A stretch of DNA of 64,000 bases from Drosophila miranda (lineage: Eukaryota; Arthropoda; Insecta; Diptera; Drosophilidae): assembly GCF_003369915.1 (NCBI RefSeq), contig NW_022881614.1:13880001-13944000 (forward strand). The letters are read 5' to 3'. Positions 46,304 to 57,040 of the stretch are shown here, one piece after another (within the stretch, counting starts at the first letter, position 1; every line of letters starts with the position of its first letter). The translations under genes were made by a program, and so were the position numbers. The notes under the pieces were generated by a model. That model saw only the letters and a program-made list of their open reading frames with translations. It was not told the origin of the DNA and made no database searches.

Positions 46304-48015
46304 AGGTGTTTTGATATCAAAGTCCCGCATGGTTCCAAGATGCAGATAATCTGTTAGTCTATTAAAGGTTTTGGTCTTCTTAGACAATAGAATTATGTGC
46401 TTGTTGAAGTCCTCAATAACCATTATTACTTTGGGAATAAGGCGAGTCTCTCTCAGAACTTTTGCGCGCTGTGCTTGTACGTTGCGTGTCTTCAGATGCT
46501 GATTGTCCTCATCGAGAGTATTAGCTTCTATGTAAGTAATAAGTTCATAGACATTGGCCGGCAGTTGCTTTCCTACTTCCCGTAGTAGCAGTTCGAATCT
46601 GTAAGGAGTGAATATAATAGTCGTACAATAATAAATATTTCCATACTGGACTTACTTGGTGCTTCGCATGTTAGCGTTCCTGACGTCTGATGTGCAGCAG
46701 GACAAATAGTGCCTTGTCAGTAGTGTTGGGTAAACATTGCTCATTTTGGGGAACATGTTCACCTGTTCTTTTTTAGTAAGTGAGTCAACTCACTCATATT
46801 GCTCACTTGTTCACCTAGATTGCTCAGTTGCTTATTGCTCACTTGCTCACTTAGATTGCTCAGTTGCTCACTTGGTCGCTGTTCACGCACAGATCACTAA
46901 GCACCACAGATTTTGACACAAATAAAATACGTTACATTTCAGTTTTAATCAAACATTTAAAACTAAAACGAGGGGGAACGTTGTGAGTTGCTGCGGACAC
47001 CGCAACTCTACGGTTATACCCGATACTAAGTCAGTATGGCTCTCCTCCGGCAGACGCCGCTAATATTAAACGACACGACAAAGAGTGCGTGCGAGAGAGA
47101 CAGAAAATCAGTCTGAGCGTGACGTCGAGCGCTGCGTAGCCACTGCAAATTGATTTGTTCCTATTGGCTATAAAAATGATCTGATCTGATCCAGATTCAG
47201 CAATCTGATAGATATGGTCATTATCTATGATTCTGCGTTTTTAGTTTTCTCGAATGTGCAATATTGTGGATGCAACAGATTTTCGTCCTTTGTGTGAGCG
47301 GAAGGGAGTGGGGCGAAATTTTGAGATACACGTTTTATAGTAAGATCTAACAGGAGTGCGGATACCAAATTTGGTTACTCTAGCCTTAATAGTCTCTGAG
47401 ATTTTTGAATATCCCCAGATTTTCGTCCTTTGCGGTGGCGGAAGGGGGTGTGGCGAAATTTTGAGACAAACTCGTCTCGGTCCGATATATTAGGAGTGTG
47501 GATACCAAATTTGGTTGCTCTAGCTTTTATAGTCTCTGAGATCTAGGCGCTAATGTTGTACTCTAAGCAAAGCCGGCTATGCTACGTGTGTGTTAGAGAG
47601 AAACAGGGCGAGAAAAAATTAAATTGTTTTCTTGATTCTGGCTATAATAATTATACGATCTGGTTCAGATTTTGCACTCTAGAAGATATAGTCATCTTCT
47701 ACGATTCTGCGTTTTTAGTTTTCTCGTATCCTCAATATTGTGGATGCAACAGATTTTCGTCCTTTGTGGGGGCGGAAGGGGGTGGGGCGAAATTTAAGAT
47801 ATACGTTTTATAGTGAGATCTAACAGGAGTGCGGATACTAATTTTGGTTACTCTAGCCTTAATAGTCTCTGAGATTTTTGAATATCCCCAGATTTTCGTC
47901 CTTTGCGGTGGCGGAAGGGGGTGTGGCGAAATTTTGAGACAAACTCGTCTCGGTCCGATATATTAGGAGTGTGGATACCAAATTTGGTTACTCTAGCCTT
48001 AATAGTCTCTGAGAT
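46304..48015 (-). other. Duplicated block (FANCI 3' exons plus half hAT) inserted in exon 9
   Basis: This block matches ~40700-40919 plus 41612-43000. It holds the start of the last FANCI exon without the TIR transposon, the end of exon 12, the hAT terminus and ~1 kb of its nested Helitron. It sits inside exon 9. The exon 9 segment of ~175 bases appears on both sides (48016-48195 and 46130-46303) with one or two base differences. Single-base differences from the source are few. Confidence 0.85.
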
Positions 48016-50606
48016 TAAACCAACTTTCCCAGGTTATCTTTCAGCTGAATTTCCATATGTTGTTGATCGCTGGCAGTAACCAGCTGATCGTAGCGTATAC
48101 GAAATACTGTGTCTAAATCGTCGCCAGCCTCCTCTGCAGAGGGAGTGTCAAAAAAGCTTCGAAAATGCCAATCAATTACTTGCAACACGTGAGGCTCAAG
48201 CTTTGCATTTAGCTCCACGGCCCGTTGCAGATCTGCGAGAGGTACATTCCAAAATAATCAAAAGATTATCGGCTGTATGCACTTCAGTTACTTACTTTCA
48301 TAAAGCGTACATCGTATGTCAAACTGCTGCTGCAAACAATTTCGCAACATTCCTATAATCTCCAGAGTAAGCACGTCGAAATTGCGCTGCGGATTGCTTC
48401 GACTTCCTAGGCTATTTTGTGTCATCATTGAATACCCGGAAATGCTCTGCTGAGTACAGAAGCTGGTTGCACTGGAGGTCTGCCGCAGTGCGTTACTGTT
48501 GTTAATCTGTTTAAGGATCATGCAAAATCCGTAAATGGCCATCCGACGTTTTTGCATGCCGCTAGATATTATTAGGTTACAAATGACAAAGGCTATAAAA
48601 TATATAACGATTTTTGATTGATTGGGTCTGGTACCCACCTAGAACCCATTGCTTTGCACAGCACATCAATCAGGGCATCCCGAACTCGATTCGAAATCTT
48701 CAGCAGGGGCAAAAGAAAGTTCATCATGGCTTGTTCTCCAGGCAGCTTTAACAAAATGAATAATTTGTTAATAGAAGAAAAAATATATACATGTATTTGA
48801 ATGACTTGCCCATAGCATATGCTCCATAACTGTTTGGATGGTTTTAGTGCATTCTGAGACGGTGTACGTGTCAGCTACACTTAATAGTGTTAAACATTCT
48901 AGAAAAAATACATAGTTATTTAAGAATTATTATGGGGAATCCAATACCAACCCGAAAACTGGTTTTGATCTTGATGTACAATCATCCACTCAGAGAGGAG
49001 TCTAATGATGCCTTGCCCAAAGATGAAACGTTTGCGAATGAACTTTGTTAAAAAAGTAATTGCTAGAGTATGCATTTTGGGCGAATGCGATTTAAGCAGA
49101 AAAAAAACTAGGTGGACTAGTCCTGGTGTGATCACATCTTTTCCATCTTTGTTCTGATCTATGAGCACCGTTAAGACCTGCTGCAAGTCGACTTGTTTGC
49201 GCTGTAACGAATCACGATACCAAACGGAATAGTCTGCCAAAGTTATCTCTTTTTCATTATTCTTTATGACATTTCGCAAGAATGGCAGCAAAATGGATCG
49301 AGAGATGCGCGCAGATTCTGGATCACGATTCACACTTGTCATCGAAATAATGGCGCTGAGCATGAATGGCGTGAGAATGACATCGGGCAAATGCGAGAAG
49401 TTCTGCAAATACAAACTAACATTAGAGTTCATTCAATTTAGGAGAGCCCATATTCACCCTCAACATTACAGCCAGATGTTTCTCAGTTGGCTTATACATA
49501 GTACAGTAGGTCAAATGATGAAGTATAGTCTCTTCGGCCTCCCGCAGCTCTTTGTCCGAAAATGGATCTGATGGTAAAAATGAACAAATTATAGAAAGAG
49601 ACACACAGTAAATTATTGAAATAATTAGGCGAACCTATGCTGTCGAAGTCTGTAGAATTGCTGCTCATGTCTGAGAACAAGCGCTTATAGTAATTGCGTT
49701 GAAAATACTTCTCTAATGCCAGCAGCGGTACAATCAGTTGTGAGGCATTTTGGCACATGGAAAAGAGCTGGAAGCACAGAGCTGGTAGCTCCATTGGCGA
49801 TAGCTCCTGCAGAGCCCCGGAGAATTTATTTAATACGGTCAAAATTTCTCCGTTGCTGAGATTTATGGCCCTAAACAAATGGAAATTTTAGTAGAATTTT
49901 TTAGCATTTTATGGGCGCAACTTACTTGAACATGTCAGCAATGGGGGTCAGGATTGAAGACGGCCATCGCATGGTACATATACTTTTCACTGTATTGTTT
50001 CTATACTCGGTTCCATCGGTTCCCACCCCATTTAGTATAAAACGTGGAGTTGCCGAAAGCAGAGCCAGTGAATCTGGCAACAAATCCTTCCAACCAACGC
50101 ACTTGGCGTCTCCCTGTCGCATGCCATCCACACAGTGCTCAATAATCCAGGCCAGTTCATCAGCAGAGAAGGTGGGCAAGTCCTGGGCCAATCGTGTGAT
50201 CAAATCGAAGGATTGTTTATAGTTCAGCTCTACACTACGCAGCCCATCCATAAAACATTGGACGAGCGCGAAACGTTTCTTCTTGGACTCCTCGCTCTCA
50301 GTGTCGCAGGCTAGCAGAAAGTAGTTCCAGAAATTGATACCTTCACTTCGGGATATCGTGGCATTCAGAGTGTCTGTTAACTGATGAAACAATATTAGTC
50401 GATGGGGAGCATGCCAGACGCGGTGCTGGTGAAATGCACGGAGGCAGCACAAACGTCTATGGTAAGGACGACTTGCTGATGCCTTGCACACACAATTTGA
50501 GACCTACCTGTTTTACTGAAGTATTTTTAATAAGCAACTCCAGTTCATCTCTCTGCCCTCTTTCGCCGTACTTTCGAACCTGCAGCTCTAGTGAATCCCG
50601 CCACAT
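48016..50606 (-). pseudogene. FANCI: FANCI exons 1-8 and start of exon 9
   Basis: The start is the ATG at 50606 (MWRDSLELQVRKYGERGQRDE), which resembles the short helical N-terminus of FANCI. Introns are 50-75 bases with ordinary GT-AG ends and matching phases from exon 2 to exon 9. The exception is the exon 6 donor, which reads GCAAGT. Exon 1 ends in phase 0 at CAG|GTAGGT, but exon 2 needs another phase after its best acceptor at ~50452, so an indel near the start of exon 2 is likely. This half otherwise has no stop. Confidence 0.85.
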
Positions 50607-50770
50607 TTTTTCGCAATAAACAAATTTATAAATTGAAAAATGAAATCCGCGCCAGCTGGCTTGCTCAGAAATATACCGAAATACACTTCACAGTTTCAAA
50701 ACATACCAATAATATACCAAACTCCATCAAACTCCTCGTTTTCTATATTCGGTTCAATATTACTAGCTAG
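50607..50770 (-). promoter_or_regulatory. FANCI promoter region, derived from the dispersed repeat
   Basis: On the minus strand there are GGTATATTATTGG and GGTATATTTCTG boxes like Drosophila Motif 6, within 150 bases of the ATG. Beyond them the sequence (TCCTCGTTTTCTATATTCGG on the plus strand, then GATTGATGAATCTACTCTCAACAAGATTGG) follows the same order as the dispersed repeat at 52660-52860 and 53690-53890. Confidence 0.5.
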
Positions 50771-51099
50771 CTGGGACCCCCTTCCTTGGAAAAATAATTG
50801 TATCCGATTGATGAATCTACTCTCAACAAGATTGGTTAATTCTAAGGACACCTTTTATTTTATTATTATAAAATTAAAATTTGTACATTGCTGCATTGGA
50901 CAAGAGGGTGACTCCAAAGCGCGTCTTGAAAAATACTGGAAAATACTATAAAAAGCATACAAATTTGCAAGGTGTGTGAGCTAGACATGGTGTTTAAAAT
51001 AAATTATAGAATTAAATATATTTAAATATAGTAAAATCGTGACATATAGAGGCTCATATTTATGTTAATGCGCTTATGTGCAACTATATATATATGAAC
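50771..51099. other. AT-rich intergenic DNA
   Basis: Contains diverged dispersed-repeat sequence up to ~50880, then AT-rich DNA with no coding pattern. It ends at an alternating TATATA tract that corresponds to the errantivirus target site in the other gene copies. Confidence 0.4.
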
Positions 51100-51586
51100 T
51101 TTATTTCATTTTGCAAGCCTAACTAGCAATACTTTAAAAGCAGCTTATTTAAGAATTGTATAGTTCATAGTCATTAATGCACAATTTTCCCATTCATATG
51201 CTCATCAATAATTGTATTCGTGAGCCTCTGACCCGGAAACCGTTGAACGAAAGACCCAGAAACGATATTGGGATTAAAAAACAGTACACTACACAATTTT
51301 GACAAGAAAATTCAATTCAAAAGGTTCCCGCCAAAACCAACTGCGTGTCTGTTGAGTATAAAAATATTTGCCAAAGCAAACAAATTGTTTATTTTATCGT
51401 TTGTCGACGTTTCACATCTCTCGAAAATGCCCATGGTTCCCCATTATGCGCCTAGTTTACATTAATTATAATAATCTTAAATGTTTGAAAATGTGGACAG
51501 ATCTTTCTTTCCTGGTCAAACATTAGGTCTTGAGGGACACTTTCAATATTTTCTTTAGCAAACCATAATAAAAATAGTGGAACTAG

Positions 51587-52335
51587 TTAGTCGGTTGTTT
51601 CGATTTTGAGAACAACATTTTGAACCAGCTTGCGCTTTTTGGCAGATGGAGTTTGCGAAGTGCTAGTGCGCTCCAATTTCACGCCCATATGTCTGTCATT
51701 GATCCGGCTGGAGCAGTCATCTTCTTCCTCATCATCTTTACATAAAAAAAAATAGTACATACAATTTTTGCGGCTTGATATTTTTGTCTTACCGTCATCT
51801 GTGGCTGTGACCTCGTCGGGGTCGGTCTTGATGTCCTGCAGTTGCAAACGGTTGGAAATTTCAGGACGTGCCTTTGGACGAGATTCGACTACTCTGTCGG
51901 GCTTATCATACAAGTCACAGATCACGGCCACTGCATCCTCTAGAGCAGTGAGTGTATCCTGATACAGCGAGCCTTTGCCGCAGGCATTTGAATCTTTCAA
52001 CCTGTTATTGTTAATCTTTTTACGAATGCAGCTTTTCCAGTCTTTCCATACCTATCAAGAGCCAAGTGAGATGACGGAACATAGCGCAATTGCTCGGCAC
52101 TTACTCTTTTCCACTCACAAACTTCTTTGACAGGCGGACCCACGCTATTTAAATCCTTTGAAAGCCGCTTCCTGGCGGCTTCAGCTGCCAGCTTATCACC
52201 CTTGAGGTAGTTTTTGGCTATCATTGGGTGTCTCTCCATAAATGCGATGAATATGGCATCTTGCTGCGCAGTTCTGTGTTTGCCCCTGTATACAATGAGG
52301 TGGTAAGTATAAATTTTTACGAACATTTTCAACAT
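51587..52335 (-). pseudogene. Myb/SANT-like DNA-binding gene, copy C
   Basis: This is the best-preserved copy at its 5' end. Exon 52105-52335 encodes the complete first part of the DNA-binding domain, ending VCEWKR at a GTAAGT donor. A 53-base intron follows. Exon 51793-52051 continues the domain (VWKDWKSCIRKKI) and the DLYDKPD region. The exon from 51735 encodes the acidic stretch and continues through MGVKLERTS and AKKRKLVQN with no non-LTR insertion. Compared with copies A and B, a ~225-base in-frame deletion removes most of the predicted coiled coil, leaving VVLKIETTD before the stop. The frame is otherwise open, so it might still make a shortened nuclear protein. I leave it as a pseudogene because the C-terminal domain is gone. 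Confidence 0.65.
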
Positions 52336-52604
52336 TATTTACATGTTCCGTGGTTTTTTGTTTGACTGATTGGTCAGTTTGGCCTTTGGATTCGTTGTCA
52401 CAAATCTGTGTTTTTGTATCTATTAGCAGGAGTTGGACCCACTTTTACGCCCACTATCTCCACCACGCCAAGCAGCACAGCCTGCAGCGCACGGGGAGAG
52501 GACAATCCGGCGTTCACTTCAGCAGTAGCAGGGACTTGAATCTCTCCAGATTTACATAAATCGGATCTATTAATTTATTTATTTACGAAATATTTATTTA
52601 CCTT

Positions 52605-52705
52605 ATCAGTGTTACCGTGAACTTATCGATCAAATATACGGTCGGACTCTTAGAAATATACCAAAATAAACCGTCTCATTTTAAAAATATACCGTAAATA
52701 TACTG
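52605..52705 (-). promoter_or_regulatory. Housekeeping-type core promoter of Myb/SANT gene copy C
   Basis: Inverted equivalent of 16258-16350: CAGTGTTACC (Motif 1-like), TTATCGATCA (DRE-like) and several AAATATACC boxes (Motif 6-like). Confidence 0.6.
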
Positions 52706-53994
52706 ACGAATTCAAGTTCTATTTTATATATTCCTCGTTTTTGATATTCCGTCGAATATTACCAGCTATATAGAACATTTAGCCGTGCCCACATAATTTT
52801 AGCTCATTGATGAATACGTTTTCTACACAATTGGTTAGTTTTTAGTCCTTGCTTTTATTGTATTTTGACTAAAACAAGGTTTAAACAAAATAGTTCAACA
52901 AAAAAAACAGTCGCAATGTTGCTAGTATTTGAAGACATGATACGTGTATAGGCCTTTGTGCACCCTATTTCGTTAATTTTATATGTAGATCAACCGCAAT
53001 TTATTAAGACCTTTTCTCAAATTGATATGTTTTTGACTTATTCATGTGTATTATTAGTATCTTGTATATATTTATCTCGATCCTGATACCTACTGAGCCT
53101 TGGAAGACAAACATATTCACAAATCTATAACATCCAATTTCCCCCAGGTTATGTGTGCATGGAATTAGCAACATGTTTGTGTATGGAATGAGACTCATTA
53201 TTGCAAAAGCGAAACTGCGGCGAATCGGGTATTGCCTATATTTCAAGCTATATAGATGCCCACTTAGCTTTATCCCATAGATAAATTCATTTTTTACAAG
53301 ATTGCTTCTTTTAATTACCTTCATGTATTTTATTTTGACTAAAATACGGTGTTCAAGGAAATGTTGCCGCAACAGTGTGTATGGAATAGGACTCATTGCT
53401 GCTAAAGCGAACTGTGGCGAACTCAAATTCGATTCAAAAAACGACCAGTTCTTTGTTCCATTAAATAATACTATCTATATAGAACATTTAGCCATGCCCA
53501 CTCAATTTTGTACGATTGATGAATCAATTCTATACATGATTGGCCTATTCGAAATACTTGCTTTTATTGGATTTCTATATAGCATTGAAAATTAAATTAA
53601 TAGATTGATGAAATTGACAAAAATACCATGCGAGCGCGGCGAAAACCAGTATTTCTACAGTATGACCCTCAGAACAGCACCGAAATATACCGCCTCATTT
53701 TAAAAATATACCGTAAATATACTGACGAATTCAAGTTCTATTTTACATATTCCTCGTTTTTGATATTCCGACGAATATTACTAGCTATATAGAACATTTA
53801 GCAATGCCCACATAGTTTTATCCTATTGATGAATAAATTTTCTACAAGATTGGATAGTTTTTAATCCTTGCTTTTATTGTATTTATTGTAAAAAAAGGTT
53901 AAAACGAAAAAGTTCACCAAAAAAAAGAGTCGCTATATTGCGTGTAAGCCGTAATATAGGCCTTTGTACACCCTATTTTGTTAATTTTATTTCC
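52706..53994. repeat. Dispersed AT-rich repeat members in series
   Basis: At least three diverged copies: ~52706-53160, ~53240-53590 and 53680-53994. They share AATATACCGTAAATATACTGACG, CTATATAGAACATTTAGC, ATGCCCAC and GATGAATAAATTTTC landmarks. No coding potential is seen. Confidence 0.7.
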
Positions 53995-54612
53995 GCATCA
54001 TAAAGCTGCGAAAGTAATTTTCCACTTGAAAGCACAGCGCAGCCAAAAAGTGTGAAACGATAGGAGGCAGGAGGCATACAACCGAGCAGGAGATGGGGTC
54101 AGACATTGGACCAGGCTAAGACCCCAAGCTGTCTGCCTCTGTATGTGTGTGTGTTGTTGGTTTTTGTTCGGTAATGTCGATGGGAGCTTGTTTTTTGCCA
54201 CATTGAGCATTTTGTGTTGTCACCTTTTGGGCGCACGGGAATGCAAATAAGACCAGGCCAAAACTCTGATTCCTTCGCATTAAGTTGTGGAAGCAGCAGG
54301 GAGCATCTGGAGCAGAAGCTGGAGCTGGAGGCAACTCCAATGACATCTCTTTAAGGCGACATAAGATTAGGCTAAGCAGCTGGGCACACCCCGGAGCACA
54401 CACACAACACAGCGAGAGGGAGGACACGACCGAAACACACACACAGACAATAGGGAGTGGCCGCCGTGTCGGGGCAGCAAATTTCATTATGCGGCTCACG
54501 TGCGAGACAACCAAATTCACTGGGAAATAAAGAAAAAATCCAAGCGAGCCACAGTTGGAGTCTAAGGACTAGAAGATACCCAAATATTCCAACACCAAAT
54601 TCACCAACACCA
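53995..54612. other. Single-copy-looking insertion flanked by ~70-bp duplications
   Basis: A block of less AT-rich DNA with a (CA)n stretch near 54400 and no Helitron or transposon signature. It is flanked by the same ~70 bases (ACCAAAAAAAAGAGTCGCT onward) at 53918-53994 and 54613-54690. I do not recognise its origin, and the reading frames across it look fortuitous. Confidence 0.6.
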
Positions 54613-55130
54613 ATATTCACCAAAAAAAAGAGTCGCTATATTGCGTGTAAGCCGTAATATATGCCTTTGTACACCCTATTTTGTTAATTTTATATGAAAG
54701 TAGAAATAATGATATGAAGATAAAACGTAACTAATAGAGACCTTTTCTCAAATTTACATTTTTTAGACATATTCATGTATATGATGAGTGTTTTGTATAT
54801 ATATCTCGATCCTGATACCTATTCTTGTAGGGACCAAGAAGACAATAAGCTTTAAAATATCGTTGAAATATTGAAAATAATATTAAATAATATTGAATAA
54901 TATTAAAATATATTGAAAATAAATTGTTTTTGCCTGGGATGACAAACATATTCACATCCTAGAACATCCATTTACCCAGGGTATCCAAAATGTTGCATGA
55001 GTCTGGCCCATACAAATTGAATGTTGGGACATTGTTGAGCTGAAAAAGGACATTGTGGCGAGGAAAAAATCCCATCAGAGGAAATCCCAAAAAAATCCCA
55101 CCAAACTTAAGCGCCAAATAGAAATTGTTT
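54613..55130. repeat. Dispersed AT-rich repeat, end portion
   Basis: Continues the repeat after the insertion. 54845-55128 is nearly identical to 38905-39189, with AATATTAAATAATATTG-type runs and CCAGGGTATCCAAAATGTTG. Confidence 0.8.
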
Positions 55131-55612
55131 GAAAGTGAATGAGCGAAAAGGATATAAATGCACTCTATTGGAATAAATGATACTCGTAAGTACGATTTGT
55201 GATCGAAAATTCAAAAAACCTGAGTATGGAAGTTTTTATACCCTTTCTTCTTAAATATACCCTTGAAAAAATAGATTGATCAACAACGGCACCGATCTAG
55301 ACGATCCTGCTTATGGGTATAAGTATGGGTATGTATTTGGGGTGGTTCCATAATGAAATTTAAAAATTAATTTTGAAAATTAACTTTCCGTTAATTTCAA
55401 AACGAACATAAAAAAAACCGATTAATTTAATCGTCAGTGCTGTGAATTATTTTTATTTCCACTGGAAATTCAACAGCACTAAATAAGCATGCGCTAGTAG
55501 ATTATTTAAAATTTGAAAATCGCGCCATTCTTTTTTGAAAATAGATGAATGATATTAAATGAGATATTAAAGCTATATAAGAAAACATATTTAACTGAAT
55601 TAATATGAAGAA

Positions 55613-55732
55613 CTGATTTGCACATTTTGCTCAGAGTTATACACCCAGTCCCAAACGGGCCATATCTTATCACTGATTTGCACATTTTGCTCAGAGTTAT
55701 ACACCCAGTCCCAAACGGGCCATATCTTATCA
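55613..55732. repeat. 60-bp tandem duplication
   Basis: Two identical adjacent 60-base units beginning CTGATTTGCACATTTTGCTC. The lack of differences implies a recent event. Confidence 0.95.
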
Positions 55733-57040
55733 CTGATATTAGTATAACTACTGATAAGCTTCTCTCAAAGATTACCACACTTGCCTCAGTTTGCACATGG
55801 GCGAGGCACTAACTTGCTCAAAGAACCCAACTTCAGTACGAACATTCCAACAGGTGGAACAAGGTAATGCTGGAAAGCGCTGTGCACATCGGTAGATGGA
55901 AAAAAGACTTTCAAAGAGTGACGGATCGAAAAAAAGGAATTATTCTGTAATAAAAGTGTGAACTGTGCTATGGGTTACGTTAAGAAAAAGAAATAAAGGA
56001 AGAAATCATCAGCTTAAAGCAATTGCAAGGACTGCCTCGAAAACTAAATGTTAAGAGTTTCCACAAGTTAGTTTGTTATCTAATCGCAGTGGCTTCAATT
56101 GTAGTGTGTTGGCTTATATATAGTGAATCCATAAATTGGGGCGCAGGTCTGAAGTGTTCTTTTTGTGAGTTTTACACCTGACTCATTTTCCTGTGTACGC
56201 ATAGTATTCATAGTTGTCGGTACCCCCGTATCGCAAGCTAGCGGTATTATCTGTTGTATGGCAATGCCAATAAATATCAGCTAGCAGTCCGAAGAAAAGG
56301 GTACAAAAATTCGTTGTTGATCTTATAACAACTGATAACCGATATCGGTATCACTGCAGTACATACATACCATATACATATGTGTGTATGTGTGCTCTGC
56401 ACTTGACTCATTCTCGTTTACAGTGCCTTTTTTCGGGGTGGAGTGAGGGAATGTTCGGGACATGACGTCACCCTCCCTTCGATAATCTAGGCTGTAATAT
56501 GGATCTATATCAGCTAGCCGACGTACGTGTTGTAAGGGCGGACGCGACAAGAACCGGAAGTGACACATTATTGCTTTCCAACTACGGATCTCAATTTAAC
56601 TGTACCTATTCACTCAGATATTACCAGTACTCATCCCTTAGTCATTTATCAACCGATTAGTAACGTTTTTAAGGAATTATTGTTTTTATTTACAATGAGG
56701 TTATCAATATTGTATCTTGGCATTTACAACGAGTAAACATTGAGACACCTAAAAGCCCATTCTGCTTGCTGTTCATTGATAAGGCCACTGCGATACGGAC
56801 TGGGAGAGTGAGCCATTGGAATGTGAAAAATAGGTCTAATTTCAAAACTAATTTCTGTCACTGGCAGGCCAACGATATCAGGATTTATTACTGGCTAGAA
56901 TGTTTTTGGGTCAGGGCTAACCAAAAGGTTAACCATATGTGCATGTGTAATTGTAAAACCAATCGAAAGCTTAATCGAGATCAATTTTTTCTAGGTTTCC
57001 AAACGAAAACGACATACCACACCATGATACCACAAATTGC
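55733..57040. other. Upstream region of the secreted-protein gene
   Basis: About 1.3 kb without a supported gene. A TTATATATAG box lies near 56116 and short AT-rich stretches elsewhere. Promoter elements for the gene at 57041 may lie here, but none can be fixed. Confidence 0.3.

Larger units (their letters stand above)
40173..50606 (-). pseudogene. FANCI: FANCI (Fanconi anemia group I protein), heavily disrupted
   Basis: FANCI pairs with FANCD2 in the clamp that is monoubiquitinated at stalled forks during interstrand cross-link repair. About 13 exons are recognisable on the minus strand. Exons 1-8: 50508-50606, 49926-~50452, 49635-49870, 49458-49567, 48952-49402, 48810-48898, 48639-48745, 48296-48561. 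Exon 9 is split between 48016-48232 and 46001-46303. Exons 10-11: 45593-45936 and 45207-45533. Exon 12: 44429-45137 plus 41743-41807. Exon 13: 41612-41685 plus 40173-40919. The most diagnostic segment is [18 protein letters not shown] followed by SKKTK and RDFDIK, which matches the C-terminal end of vertebrate FANCI. Lesions are an exon 1-2 frame conflict, a duplication within exon 9, a frameshift at ~45270, a stop at 44992-44994, and two transposon insertions. Confidence 0.88.

Noticed and set aside
54116-54623. Cysteine-rich 134-codon and 83-codon frames in the 54 kb insertion.
   Set aside because: They are driven by the CA/GT-rich stretch, have no homology I can recognise, and overlap on both strands.
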